In this document: positions 1-13,104 of the stretch, piece by piece
Numbering within the stretch: position 1 is the stretch's first letter
How the letters are laid out: every line of letters begins with the position of its first letter
DNA from: Diphasiastrum complanatum
Taxonomy: Eukaryota > Streptophyta > Lycopodiopsida > Lycopodiales > Lycopodiaceae
Reading direction: 5' to 3'
Length of the DNA stretch: 64,000 bases
Assembly (NCBI GenBank): GCA_029204225.1
Contig: CM055107.1
Location: 17,394,809-17,458,808, forward strand
The notes under the pieces: model-generated
Seen by the model: only the letters and a program-made list of their open reading frames with translations
Database searches by the model: none
What the model was told of the DNA's origin: nothing
Program-made: the position numbers and the translations under genes

Positions 1-365
1 AATTGGTAGTGTATTTCTCTTTCTAACCAAAGATCATTCAAGTAGATTGGATCTTAAGGATCTGAAATCTTTCACATTTCACACGTGCTAAGAGTGTTTG
101 ATCCTAACTTTGCCTATACTCCATCATTTGATGTGAAATAGATCTTGTTTTAGAGAGATTTGTGTAGCTAGTGAGAATCAATTCACAAATAGTTGCAAGA
201 TCTTTCATAGGAGGAGATAGTACTCTATTATTGGATCCTATTGAGAGTGTGTAGCAACATTTATTGTTCATCATTTGAGTTTTCTTCACTTTAAATGTCT
301 TAATGGGTTTATCCTTGTTGGAACCAAGTGAAAGATTGACCACTTCAAATTATTCAATTTAGAAA

Positions 366-1622
366 ATGAGGATGGAGTCCATCTTGATCCTTCAAGACGT
401 GATGGACATAGTTCTTGGCCTTGAAGAAGAACCACAAGTTCTTCAAGAGTTTCAAAAATACAAAAAGAGAGCTAGGATGGCTCTCCACTACATTAAGATG
501 AATGTCTCTAATGAGATATTGAGGGAGATAGGTACTTGTACAACAGCCAAAGAAGCTTGGGATTGTCTCAAGACTATTTATGAGGCTAAGAATACCTCTA
601 GGCTTCTCACTCTTAGGAATCAAATCTTTCAAAGTAGCCAAAAGAGTGATGAGAGTGCATCTAGTTATGTTTTGAGAGTAAAAGATATTCATAGAGAACT
701 TGCTTGTATTGGTGATTCCATCAATCAAAATGAGCTAGTTCAAGTCATTCTCAATGGCTTGAGAAGTGAATTTGATAACCTTGTCCAATCCTATGCCATT
801 AAGGAGGAGCTACCAAGTTTGGAGGCTCTCCAAAGTGCGCTAATTTTGGAAGAATCAAGACAAGAGTACAAGCTCTTGAGGATGGACAAGCTTTCTCTCA
901 CTCATAATGATGGCAAAGCTCTCTTTGCCAAGGATAAGCACAAAGGGAGGAGCAAGAACCAACATCAACAATCCTCAAGCAAGGACAAAGTCAAATCCAA
1001 AGACAAAGATGAGGAGGAAGATGATTCCTCTAATGCTTCATCATCCAAGCTCAAGAAGAAAAATATCAAGTGCTTTTATTGTGGCAAGAAAGGCCATTAT
1101 GCCACCAATTGCTTCAAGAAGAAGAATCAAATCAATCAAGCCAACATCACCAATGAGAAAGAAGACTATATTGCAAGTGATGCAGAAGGCTCTCTTATGG
1201 CATCAAGCTTCTCCTCTTCCACCTTCAACAAGGATGACTCATGGTATATTGATAGTGGAGCATCTTCACATATGTGTGGCTCCAAGCACTTTTTTTCATC
1301 TATTATGCCTTATGATGGAGTCAAGAAGACCATATACATTGCAAGTAAGCATGAGTGCAATATTGAAGGAGTAGGGATTATTCCCTTGAAGCTTGCATCT
1401 TCCAAAGATCTCTTTCTCAACAACCTTCTTTTTGTCCCAAAGCTTACAAAGAACATCTTAAGTGTTGGCCAACTTCTTGATAGTGGCTTTGATGTCAATT
1501 TCAATATTGACAATTGTGTGATCAAGATGGATGGTGAGATCCTTGCATATGGATCAAGATTTGAAGGCATCTACAAATTGGATCCAAGTGAGAGTGCAAA
1601 CTCTCTTGATGTTTCTTATATG
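366..1622 (+). pseudogene. Ty1/copia gag-protease remnant
   Basis: The open frame begins MRMESILILQDVMDIV and reads as a copia gag (UBN2-type: KEAWDCLKTIYE, LLTLRNQIFQ, SYVLRVKDIHRE, ILNGLRSEFD). A Lys/Ser-rich linker follows, then a CCHC knuckle, CFYCGKKGHYATNC (1071-1112), then the aspartic protease start SWYIDSGASSHMCG (DSG at 1251). The gag-pre-integrase part (KNILSVGQLLDSGF, EGIYKLD) follows, then the match breaks off near 1620. Gag and protease look intact, but integrase core, RT and RNase H are missing downstream, so the element is internally deleted. The 5' LTR is outside the window or not recognisable. Confidence 0.88.
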
Positions 1623-1725
1623 TCTAGTATTTCAAAGGAGGATGATCACTCAAGATGCACATATCTTCTCTCTTCAAGTATTATGGTGTATGATTATTCC
1701 TTATTATTCAAAGCTTATGTTGAGA

Positions 1726-2090
1726 AGAAATTCTCATTGAAGATCAAGCTTTGAGGAGTATTGGAGCTTTTGATGGAATAGCACCATATGAAGTTTTATT
1801 CAAGATGAAGCCTAAGGTTGATCACCTTAGTGAACTTGGTAGTGCTTGCTTTGCACATATTCCCTTGGAAACAAGGAGGAAGGATGATCCAAGCTCATGG
1901 ATCATGATTGGATACTCATCCATCAAGGAGGCCCTTAGTGTCTTTACACTCTCTATTTCAAAAGTGATTGTGAATAGAGATGTCATATTGCATGAAGATT
2001 CAATCTTGGAAGAGGTCGAGATCAAGGCTTCTCAAGAAGCATCACAAGTTATCTTTTTTGAAGGTATTCAAGTTATGATGGGGCCAAGGT
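1726..2090 (+). pseudogene. Copia integrase C-terminal fragment
   Basis: In a different frame from gag, the sequence reads GIAPYEVLFKMKPKVDHL, then GSACFAHIP and KVIVNRDVILHED. This is the copia integrase C-terminal pattern (G-TPYE--F--KP-V-HL---G...HIP...KVI-SRDVIFDE). It follows the gag piece after a deletion that removed the integrase core. The same frame stays open to 2560 without recognisable similarity. A further small reading at 2704-2895 is unidentified. Confidence 0.75.
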
Positions 2091-2899
2091 GTGAGGAGGA
2101 GTTTCTTCTTCATATGATTTCAAGAAGATCTTCAAGATGCATGGCCGAGTCTTTATGGATCACCTTACATGGCAAAGAGGGGCATCTTTCATGTTGTATC
2201 TACTACAACACATTCATATATGCTTCTCTTCCTTTGCTTGGAATGCTATCTTGCTTCATTGAATTTTTTGGATCTCAAAGTTCAAGAAAAGTTATACTAG
2301 TTTTGAATGATGCTTATGGTATGGACATGTTTCTTGTCATTATTGACTTAGATATGTTTCAAATACTTCTTGAAAGCAAGATATTGTACTGTCAAAAGTA
2401 TGCTCTTGGTTCTAGTAAGAACAAGATTGAGCTTCGTACTCACTTTTTTGAAAATCATGTTTTCACATGTTTTGAGGAAAATTGTAAACTCCTCTTGAGG
2501 TTAAGTGAAGCATCCAAAGTGGACACTTACATCCTTGAGAGAGTAACTAGCCTAAAATAGATCAAGGTAGTCTTTGATATCAAGATTAGATCCATCATGG
2601 ATATAGTTCATCGTATGTGGACTAGTCAAGCTAGAAAGCATAATCTTGATAATCATCATTGTTTCACATCTTATGATCTTGATCTCCATGATTCTTATGA
2701 GGCTTGGAAGCCTCAGATTTCTCTATTTATGGTGCATCCATCATGCAAGTGGAACTTTCAAAGCAAAGATCATCATCAAGCATGGAGGAAGCCCATGATC
2801 ATAGTGGCATATTGGTGGAGCACTCTTCAAAGGCATTGGCAAGAGATCTCTACCAAAGAGATCTTATCATGGATATGGTGAGGGTGCTGCTATGATGGA

Positions 2900-4030
2900 T
2901 CCCTTGGCTGATCTTCACTTCTTATGCATACCAAAGGATAGAGTAAATTTTTGCACACTCACCACATATGCAAGTTGGATTTGTGAGTCAATAACTTAGA
3001 AATAGTAATTGTTTACATTAATCTTTTTTTAATTTCTAAAACTTTCCTTGGTTGCTTGTATTATTTTTCTCTCCTTATGTCCATTATGTCTCGTGACACA
3101 TTTCCTAGTCAAAGATCAGGCTAAAGTCGTGGGTCATCCCATTTTTCTTCCAACTCATGGAGTGATTGAGGGCTCGACGAGAAGCTCGTAGCTCTACTAG
3201 ATAGGTTGAGTACCAGTCGTCATCTGAGGTGATTCAGTCGACTCCGCACCTTTACGGCAGAGGTGTTTCCCCTTCTCCCATCCATGATACTAGTACTAAT
3301 GCATCCTCCCGACATTCTCGGGATAGGGGAGAGTGTAGGAGGTGCTGCCTCTTTGTCTCATGTTGTAGAGGTTGTGGGGGTGACGATGATCTGTCTAAGA
3401 TAGTCATGATTGAATCTAACTACAACTGCAAAATTCTACAGAGTATTTATTACAAATATCACTCAACATTTGTAATAAAAACTTCTCAAGGAGCCAAGCA
3501 CAAAGCAGCATCAAATCTGAATGGTTATGATCTGCCACTAAGCCATTCACATCTACCTGATGTTAATCACAAAACCAAACTTGAAAGAATAAAGAATCAA
3601 CAAGCACATTCATACACAAATACCCAAATTGGATGCATGAAGACGGAGCATAGAATGAAATGCAAATGGTAGAATCTTCAATTAACAAAGCAATAGCATC
3701 TCCTTACAGATCATATACTCTGAAAACTCATGGAGAAGGCTCTCCTAAATACCCACGAGTGGGTGAACCCATTTCTATAACATTTTGGGTTCCACCTCTT
3801 GATTTACACATAATTAGGGGGCCATCCCTTAACTTACTCATTATTGGGAGGCCTCTTTATTAAAAATACATCTCAAGTTGAGAGAGCCAAAATTACTAGG
3901 TCCCACATGGTTTTCCATCTTTTGGAAATTACCATGGGACTCACAAATTGTACAACTTAGCCTAGCACTAGTAATTCTCATGCTCTCAGACTCAGCTCTC
4001 AACTACAACTCCACTGGAAATCCTTTTTGA
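2900..4030. other. Unassigned sequence between two copia remnants
   Basis: Contains short open frames (3229-3672 and 3660-3863) without recognisable domains. The part 3100-3400 is less AT-rich than its surroundings. No tRNA or LTR end could be assigned. Confidence 0.4.
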
Positions 4031-4420
4031 GTGGTGTTGAGATATGTTAGCTCCACCTCCTTTTCCATGACTTGTTCTCTCACAAAATGATAAGCCACTT
4101 CGATATGTTTGCTCCTTGGATAAAAAACATGATTGTTTGCCAAACTTTGTGCTGAAAGGTTATCACAATAGATGATTGGATACTTTTAAGAATCTAGCAA
4201 GTCAAGATCCAATACCATCCTTTTGATCCATAGTGTTGCCTTGGTGCATGAAGTCAAGCTTTGTACTTGGCTTCATTTGAGGATAGAAAGATTTTTGCTT
4301 GTTTCTTCAACATCCATGAGATAGTTCCATCACCTATAAAAATAGCATGTGCACTTACATATGATCTCCTAAAAGTCTGAATCTGAAAATCCATGGAGGT
4401 TAGACAATGATTGTGAAAAA
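4030..4420 (-). pseudogene. Second copy of a copia RNase H fragment
   Basis: On the minus strand this stretch closely repeats 5190-5550: both read through the copia RNase H end (SAQSLANN, RSKHIEV-YHFVREQVM-KEVEL). This copy carries small deletions and stops. It lies beyond the LTR of the neighbouring element, so it comes from a second element of the same family or from a duplication. Confidence 0.7.
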
Positions 4421-4429
4421 AATTAGATC

Positions 4430-5068
4430 ACAAAGATCTAATTATACCCTTTGATCTTTGGCCAAAATGGAAAGCACATCTAACATCATTAACAATGTAG
4501 CGATATGCATCTACTACACATAGAAGATGTAAACTCAACAAGAACTTGTCAAAATCACTTATGTAATATCATTTCAGTCCGTACAACAACATTAGTCACA
4601 CATGGAAATTCATACATATAAGAAAAATAACATTCTACACACAAGAATCCACTATATCATCACCAAAATGCAAAAATGGATGTAAAACCCCAAAGAGAGA
4701 TCTTCCATGAAAAAGAATGAGAGAAGAATGAGAGAGATGAAATGCTCCCACGCTTGTAGCCTATTTATAGTAGCCATTTGTCTTATTTGGATGTTGTTGC
4801 TCAATCTTATTAACTTATGGAAGGTTCTAGATCTCTTACAAACCCTAGATCTAAAATGACTAGATTCAATGAACATGAATAAGCCAGTTACAATAGGTCT
4901 ATATGTGACCTCATCAACATGCCTAAGTTGTCAGAAATAGTAAATCCACTATTTTTAGGCCTTATTAACTTTGTAAAGTCTATCTCTAAGTTTAAAATGC
5001 ATATTGGCCTCAAAATTGCCAAATAAACTCAATATGAAAAATCTTAAACTAGTTGACAATTTTTTACA
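4430..5068 (-). repeat. Copia LTR with TATA box, minus orientation
   Basis: On the minus strand a polypurine tract GAAGAGGGAG (5078-5069) follows the RNase H end and is directly followed by TGTAAAAAATTG, the expected start of a 3' LTR. About 300 nt in, TATAAATAG lies at 4769-4761, as expected for the U3 promoter. The 3' limit, near the second RNase H copy, is approximate. Confidence 0.6.
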
Positions 5069-5083
5069 CTCCCTCTTCAACTA

Positions 5084-6868
5084 GTTTTAGCATAGATTCA
5101 AATAGCACTCCAAGTTGAGTTATGCTTCATAAACAAGTCCTTTTCTAATGCTTTGGTGAAGATATCAGCCACACACTCCCTTGATGAGACATGTTGAAGT
5201 TCCACCTCCTTTGCCATGACTTGTTCTCTCACAAAATGATAAACCACTTCAATATGTTTGCTCCTTACATGAAAGATAGGATTATTTGCCAAGCTTTGAG
5301 CTGAAAGGTTATCAAAAAAGATAATTGGACACTTTAGAAAATACATCAAGTTAAGATCCATTATCATCCTTTTGATCCATAGCATCTCCTTGGTGCAAGA
5401 AGTCAAGGCTTTGTACTCAGCTTTGACTGATGATAGAAAGATTGTTGCTTGTTTCTTTGACAACCATTAGATAGCTCCATCACCTATAAAAATGGCATGT
5501 GCACTTATGGATTTCCTATCCATATGATCTCCTACAAAGTCCGAATCTGAAAATTTAAACAAGTTAGAAGATGATCCTCTATAAACAATGTCATAGGTTC
5601 TAGAACCCGAGATGTATCTTAATACCCTCTTGCCTACTAGCTTCCGATGTTCCACACTAGGATCATGCATGAATTGACTTAATCTACCAACACAATAGAT
5701 TACATTAGGTCCTATGATGGTTAGATATATAAGTGAACCAACTAGCTTCCTATAGAGAGTAATGTCGGATCTTTCATTACCTCTTCTTGAGAGTTGTAAT
5801 CAATAGATTTTGCATTTGTCATATAAAATCTTCTAAGAATATAATTAGCATACTTTTCTTAAAAAAATGGAAGTAGTTTGAGAAGTCCGAATTACTTCTA
5901 TTCCTAAGATGTAGTGCAAATGACCAAGATCATGTACATCAAATTCTTTCTTGAGTGCTATCTTGATGTCATCTACATTTTGATTGTTGCCTCCACTCAA
6001 AATGATATCATACACATAGATTAGAAGGATAGTAACATAATTTCCAGCAAATCTATAATAAAGTGAATGATCATGTCCACTCATAATGATATTTCGAAAA
6101 GTAGTAAAGTGTTGAGCTTAACATACCAACTCCTTGGTGCTTGCTTAAGCCCATACAAACTCTAGTGGACAAAACACACATGATTAGGCTTGCCATAGCC
6201 CTCGAGTTGCCTCCTCTTCAAGATCTCCATTCAAGAATGCATTAGTGATATCTAATTGTCATAGATCCCAATTATAAAGAATTGCAAGAGAGATAATGAC
6301 TCGAATGCTTACCATATTTGCCACGAGTGCAAAAGTCTCATCATAGTCAATATCACACTCTTGAGCATATCCTTTTGCCACCAACTTTGCCTAGTATTTG
6401 TTGATTGATCCATTAATTAGTCTTCACCTTGAAGATCCACTTGCATCCAATTGTCTTCTTGTCCTTAGAAAGCTCCACCAATCTCCATGTGTTGGTTTTT
6501 CATGAGAGCTCGATACTCAAGATCCATTGCTTGGATCACTCCTTTTGAATTGCTTCATCTACACATGTAGGTTCATCAAAAGAGGTTAGGAAAGCAAAGT
6601 TTGCACCTTCTACTTGCTTACCCTTCTCATCATATGTGAGCCTTGAGGGTTTTTGTCTTTCCCTTGATGTCCTCCTTGGCTTTTGACTTGAAGATGCCTC
6701 TTCACCATCAATATCCAAAGTATCATCAACATCAAGAATGGTAGATCCAATCACCACATCACCACTTGAAGAAACCTTTGGAATATTTACTTCATAAAAA
6801 ATGACATCTCTTCCTATGACCACTTTCTTATTTGAAGGAATATAAACCTTGTAAGCCTTGCTCACCTT
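5084..6868 (-). pseudogene. Copia pol remnant (integrase end, RT, RNase H)
   Basis: Reading the minus strand: integrase end (SKAYKVYIPSNKKVVIGRDVIF, 6860-6790, in pieces), a linker with RRTSRERQKPSRLTYDEKGK, RT (SLYGLKQAPRSWY near 6140, LLIYVYDIILSGG near 6010) and RNase H (STEAEY-like SVKAEYKALTSCTKE, then RSKHIEVVYHFVREQ, DIFTKALEK). The RT catalytic YVDD is YVYD here, and several stops and frameshifts separate the blocks. The element starts abruptly inside integrase at about 6868, next to the DUF7869-like remnant, so it is 5'-truncated. Confidence 0.85.
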
Positions 6869-6869
6869 A

Positions 6870-8001
6870 ACACATTTGGTTTAGGTGTGTAAGACTCCTT
6901 GATAATACTTTGTAATATTGGGCAAAAAGATACCTTTTTGCATCTTAGCTTTTTAGAAAAGCAGCTAAGTATTTTGTCAATCTGATCATGAGTGTGATCC
7001 ATCATTAAGAGTCCTATTTTGACTTTTTTAAAGATCCTCAAAGCAACCAACATCCACAAATATGCTAACACCATTTGATTTTTGTTTTCAAGAGCGATAT
7101 TATCAAGCTGTAAATACAAAATCTCGGGAAGACTGTTACCAAATTCAGCTATTATTTTATGAATGATGGTAAGTGTCAAGTTTGGATCATTTCGAATGCT
7201 GGGCTAATTGAAATACACTTTACACTGTAAGTGGCATTGAATATAACAACCCCAACCAAATGAACCTGAATGAAATCTGCTTCATTTAAATTCTTTAGCT
7301 CCACAAAATGTGGCAATAGTATTTTTTTTCTGATCCATTCCATCGATGACAAGACCCAAATACATTTGAGAAGATTCCAAACATTTGTTTTCTATGTTTT
7401 GCAACTTGTCTTTCCATTGTCTGTTGTTCACGGTGCAGTTAGAGTGACTTTGTAATCAATCAATTGAAAACATAAAGTAAGATCATTATTAAAAGTAATA
7501 GAATACATATTGTCAAATATATTTTTCTTGCGAAGTTTTAGCTTGCTCTCTGAGCACCTGCAATTGCTTGCAAATTGCAGAAACAAACGTTCTAGACTTT
7601 TTAGGAATTTTCACAAGACCAAAGTCCCTTTTTCAAACTCTCACAAATTATGAATAACTCAAATGTGAAACATTCTTGGACAAGGCAAAATCCTTGTACA
7701 TAAAAAATATTTCTAATTTTGTGAAATTGTTTGAAAGGTAAAAATATAAAGAATTTAGTAGCTTTTCGACATGCACATCAATGAAATGTGTTAACCATGC
7801 TTTTGTAGTTATGGCATTTTGAAAATCCGTCTGTCCCTGAACCGAACCTTGCAAACTTGGATCTTTTTGTAATCTCGTGTGGGTTCGAGCAAGTCTTGAA
7901 TTTCCAATGGCATGAATGCCTTTGAAAGTGTTACGGCATACTTCAGTTGTTTCTAAAAAATAAGAATAACCTTTTAAATCAGGCCTTATAGTCGAACACA
8001 A
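6870..8001 (-). pseudogene. DUF7869-like gene remnant
   Basis: Three colinear minus-strand blocks, broken by frameshifts: EVCRNTFKGIHAIGNSRLAR (about 7935), then LVIDGMDQKK-type and LPHFVELKNL...DFIQVHLVGV (about 7360-7230), then LPEILYLQLDNIALENKNQ and GLLMMDHTHDQIDKIL (about 7120-6960). The order CR-TF-N-HAI---RL, IDGMDQ-K--LPHF, LQLDN--RENKN, HTHDQID matches my memory of DUF7869-domain proteins, multicopy and transposon-like in many eukaryotes. The domain name is from memory; its function is unknown. The reading ends exactly where the copia remnant begins. Confidence 0.6.
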
Positions 8002-8835
8002 ATAGTAATTCTAATCATCTTTTGTCCGTAAAAAAAGTTTGTTCGAATACGTCCGATTTCATCATTGCTCAACTTTTGTAAACAACTCGAAACACAATAA
8101 ACTACATTTCGAACTTTGCAAATTATATTGAGTTCAAGTAGTGGCTTTTGACATTCTGTCATTGTGCGACTTACCTATAATTTTTTTCTAAATCTTTCAT
8201 TGCTCTTGGATTCTGCTTTGGTAAGAAGAACTTGTATATGTTGCACCAACAGTCAATACAGAACCTATACCAGCAACTTGTTTGTCTTGCAAATCTTCTC
8301 TCTCGTCTTCTTGAATCTCATTAGAAGGTTATAAAATCTCTTGCATGTTTAAAAATATGGATCTTTTTTATTTTATACGTGTATGTCTATTGGACCTCAC
8401 ACATCTTAAAGGATTCAGAGAAATGTTCGTTTGATGTGGTATCGTAGATTGACTAGAACCTGTAAGTGAGTGCTTGCTTGATTCTAAATCACTACAAACT
8501 TCAATGGAAGGAGAATAGTACCTTATTTGAGGTGGTACAAGACTCGAGGATGATGAAATTTAATTAAATATTTTTTTTTTACACATTTAAGCAATTATTA
8601 TTCAATGCTTCAAGTTTCGAGGATTTGCAATTTGTTACGATTTTAGTCCACAATTTTTAAAATACTCACATCAAACCCGAAACATCTCTAAAATGTAGCA
8701 TGTTAAGTTAATTAAAAATTTTAGGATTCAAAATTAATGTGAATTTTCAAATAATTATAAAAGCTTTTATTAAACGATTCTCTCTACCATTTCTTAATTC
8801 AAAAGATTTTGTATTTAAAGCTGAAAAACCTGCTA
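8002..8835. other. AT-rich unassigned spacer
   Basis: Lies between the DUF7869-like remnant and the gypsy remnant. Strongly AT-rich with poly-T runs. It may hold the upstream part of the DUF7869-like gene, but no reading could be supported. Confidence 0.4.
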
Positions 8836-10420
8836 TCAGAAACAATTTTTGCTTTCTCTACAATAAGCATGGGCACCATGTTAAGTGGTGCTCTGATAAA
8901 AAGAACAAGTCATCATGATAATGAAGATACTCACATGTATACTTGAAATTGATTTATTTGGTGAATGTGCCGGCACTTGCAATTTTAGCACATTGTCTTT
9001 TCAACCTAGTGAATTATCACATTAGAATATTAGAAAAAGACGTGAATGTTTTGTTTGATTCAAGCTACACTAACAACTTTATAACTTCTCGATTTGTGCA
9101 AAAGCTCCAAGTGCCCACCATGGCTAGTGACCATCAATATATGGTCCATTTGACCTCTGAGTCAAACACGAAAATTTGAAATGAGATGTCAACGTCCCTA
9201 TGTAAAAAATCAAATGCAAGATCATACTGATTGACTTACATTCCATGTCATAACCTTGATCGCAAGGATATCATCCTAGGACGTGAGTGGTTTTTCAAGA
9301 AATCTAATAGTTTAGCTATAGATTTTAAAAATCATTCATTGCTTTCAAAGATGTAAATGGCAGAAATGTCTCTATTACTGTAGAGAACGATTTAGTCCCA
9401 TCTATGATGATTTCATTGGTTGAGTTTATGAAGAAAGTCAATGATTTTAATTACAAAATGTATCATCTTGTTTTAAAGTCTCGTTTGCATTGTGTATTTG
9501 TTAGTAGATCTGATGTGGATGTTTTTTAATTGCAACACCAATAATCCTCCTCACAAACAACAAATCATGTAAGACTTAAAACAAGAACTCCCACATGGGG
9601 GTAGGCAATTTGGAAAAAAAATTAGGGTGGAACACATTAGGCATAGTAAGTCACCTTGATATCCAGTATGACTCTGTAATACCTATTTTCCCTTGTCCAT
9701 GTCAATTCTCCGGACATCTTGAAAAGATGTTACATTTTGTGATGGAAAAGGTAGTTGTGTAGATGGCTCCTTACATCTTTGATCAACTCCCGCAATTTTG
9801 TCTTGCCCACCAACTAGGCTAGCAAACAATTTTGTCCATTTCACCTCATCATCTTGCCGATTATGTTTCCTTACTTGCCAATCTTGTCTCATTTCTTGCA
9901 ACGTTCCAACTATCACCCGTTTTGATTAAGATTAAGAAGAACGGGAGTTTCATTTGTCCGTACATTGATTACAAAGGCCTAAACAAAGTTACCATTAAAT
10001 ATTACCTAGAATGGATGATCTCATAGATCGTTAAGTGAAGCAAAATTCCTCACTAAAATTGATCTTTGCATGGAAAAATAATAATATTTGGATACATCCG
10101 AATTATGTGTCAAAAATCAGTTTCATGATATGATTTGGCCATCATGGTGCTTAGTCTTACATTGTATTTTGACTAAAACTCCAACAACTTTCTAACAAAT
10201 TCATCCTGTTTTAGGAAAGTTTGTCGTAGACTTTTTAGACGATATTTTGATCTATAGAAGAGCACGTGAAGCAATTCCGTAATGTCTTGAGGATCCAAAG
10301 ACAAGAGAAGCTTTTTGCTATAGACTCTAGGAAGATTAGCGTTTATGGGTTGACATCTTGTGAACCATACCCTACAAATTAGCTTCATTCCAAAAGGTTT
10401 TGGAGACAAACCATTGTCAT
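8836..10420 (+). pseudogene. Ty3/gypsy gag-pol remnant
   Basis: Order on the plus strand: degenerate CCHC knuckle CFLYNKHGHHVKWC at about 8848 (second Cys now Tyr), retropepsin-like VLFDSSYTNNFITSRFVQKL near 9050, DIILGREWFFKKSNSLAIDF near 9270 (gypsy D-ILG-DWL pattern), RT start SPVLIKIKKNGSF...DYKGLNKVTIK near 9916, FLTKIDL near 10050, and the RT catalytic box FLDDILIY near 10230. Many stops and frameshifts, and integrase is missing. The protease DSG is DSS. Old, dead element. Confidence 0.8.
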
Positions 10421-10680
10421 TAAAAGAGAGGGAGAGCAGACAGAGAGAGGAAAAGAAGAGACTATATTAATGTCTTATTTACCATATTTGAACCCTTTCG
10501 TAACAAAAAAGGTGTAGATGATTAGAGGAAACTATATTCAAGTACATAACAACTAGTAGGAGCATAAAAACGTCTCCAAAAGCTTAAAATACAGCCTACC
10601 TTGGGATATGAATGTGATTGTGATTAAAGAATAAGCAAACTCATCCATATAGATACATCTGATGTTGTCATCGTCATACA

Positions 10681-11096
10681 CAAATATACAATCTCATACA
10701 ATCCTCTGGGGTCTCAGAGACTGGGAACAAGAGTGTCTTGATGAATCCTGATCCAGATATCAGTCTGCTATACAGGAGGTTGTTGACAAGTATGGTGGCT
10801 ATGAGATACCTCACGCCTCCAGGCGGGTTGTCAATGAGTATACTGGCTGTGCAACACCCCAGGCCGGCAGGCAATATGCATGGATTGTGCAGGAAGTACT
10901 TAGGGAATTTGGCAAGGTGGCTGTGGTAATATCTGCTTCTGATCACTGACTAGGTACAGCAAAAGCTACATTCTTAACCTTTGGCATGCTATGTCAAGGC
11001 TGTTCAAGGAAAAGCAATCGTATAGGATATGCTATGCATGGTATATTGTACACAAAATTGAGGATGCAGCTTCGAGTCACTTGGAAATTTGAAGAC
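10681..11096 (+). other. Unidentified coding-like block with stop and frameshift
   Basis: One frame reads ILWGLRDWEQECLDES, stop, SRYQSAIQEVVDKYGGYEI..., QAGRQYAWIVQEVLREFGKV up to 10947. A shift of one frame then gives LTRYSKSYILNLWHAMSRLF and YRICYAWYIVHKIEDA up to about 11093. Amino-acid composition (Trp, Tyr, regular charged residues) looks like decayed coding sequence, but I do not recognise the family. Transposon origin is likely from context. Confidence 0.4.
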
Positions 11097-11099
11097 AGT

Positions 11100-13100
11100 T
11101 CCTGCCAACAGCCATATCTTCTGAAACGGAAAAAGTTTCAGTTTCTGATTGATCCAAGTAAATGTTATGTTGATTTGGGCTGGTCGTCTGCATGAATGCC
11201 AGGCCCATTAATGAGTTACATACGTTGCACTTGCGGTGTCTTTGGGTCATGGCACCTGGAATTGAATGATGGTCTCCTTTGAACCTAAGATTGGAGAGAA
11301 AATTCGGCATAAGTACCTTCAATTAGGTAAATATGATGTAATAAAATGCATAAATATACTTGTTAGTCAGCATAACTAGGTACCTTTTTTTATTTCAGAC
11401 TCGGCAACCTGGAAATATAAGAAGACACTGATATCGACCTATCAATGGGTTCCTCTTTATCTGCAGGCAATACTGATTTCCTTGCAACAGAAGCATCCAA
11501 TCAGCCAAAATAATCAGCTAAATGCTCCTGACGCATCCTAATAGATGTTCATATAATTTCACTAGAAACTTGAATGCCTTGCACAATATGACTGAGGATG
11601 ACCCTTGTGCACAGGGTAGCCAGAGTAGAAACCCATGTACAATTAGCATGCTTTTATACTTACAAAAAGCATATGAAAGAACAACAATATTGGGCACTTA
11701 CTGAAAGATCCTCAATTTTGTTATGTTACAAAAGGAGAGAAAGTCTCAAGGTGTCCTGCAAAAGGAAACTTAGGGGTCAGATTTAGTAGTGCACCAAACT
11801 ACTGCTTAAATAAGCATCAAATAAAACTCACAGACTGCTTGCTATTTAGGAAAGACCGCATAAGACAGTGGAACTTCTTTGAGAAAGCAAATTTATATCT
11901 ACATTCAGATTAGCAGCTTGGTCTGTGCCAGAGTAAATGCTTCCTCCATAGATAAATGGTCACACAGGTGAATACCTCAGACACAACAGACACTTCAAAG
12001 TGAGAAGTGGGACATTCTATTCAAAAGTCTTGGACTAAAGAAAAGGTTTTAATTCAAAGACTATTGAAAGCAGTACATTTCACCTCTTCAAATGATTGCC
12101 TTATCATGTTGTAAGACCATAACAAAATGTTTCCCACCTAAGAGATTTCAGGACTTCATTTGTCAACAGAGTCGGAGAATCATTTTAGGAACACTCTTTC
12201 TCAATTAAACTCCAGCATCTAGGACTCAATATGACAAAACTCACAATTCACCTGCATGTCACATTTGTAAAGTTCCAAAGCTTCATACTCGTCTTTTCTG
12301 ACAAGATGTTCGACTCAGAATGCCTCCCCTCTCTAATCTGAAGTCCCAAAATATCCTGAAGAATCAGAATCTGCTTCTGTCTAGTATCCTGCCAACCCTT
12401 GCATGTGTGCTAGGGGACTTTTCCCACAGCTGGTTACATGGAAATCAGTTAGGTATGGAGAAACCAGAAAGATTCCTTCAAATTTCAAAACTAGCTACAA
12501 AATAGACCAGGCTAGACTGCTCAGCAGTTTGACAGTCTGACTGCAAAGACTTGATAAATATCTGCACTCAATTCTACCAACCTTCATTTGTCCAGGCCCA
12601 AAATATCAGAGCACCCATTCACATTTTTTTTAAGGAAAAATCTGGTTCAATCAGCAAACTAACAATCTATTGAAGTATCTCAACAAAAGGGCTTTGGATA
12701 GGAGATTAAAAAAAGAGAACCAGACACCACAAAGCGTTAACAGTGACTTTTGTTACTTACAACTCTTGTCATATTCAAAAATAGCTGCTCCATGGATTTG
12801 GACATATATCCTAAAGAAACCCAATTTGTCCATTCCTGCTAGCACCAGCTTCATTTATCAATAAGATGTTATATATTTGTCAAAATCCAAGTATGCAATA
12901 TTCAAATAAGTCAAAATGGCTATCAATACAAGCTTATGAAGCGTACAGAAGACTTCATCTTGACAGCAGCAATGCACATAACCAGAACAATGTGAATATT
13001 TTCCACTTTCAGGAGACTCCATCATTTCAACTTAGAAAGATAGAAACTAAATTAGAAAGACAAAGAAATTGCCAAATGATGGTGTTCTGACAGCTTGCTC
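11100..13100. other. Unassigned AT-rich region
   Basis: Two kilobases with only short random frames on both strands. No transposon domain, LTR end, tRNA or splice-consistent exon chain could be supported. Confidence 0.4.
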
Positions 13101-13104
13101 ATTG

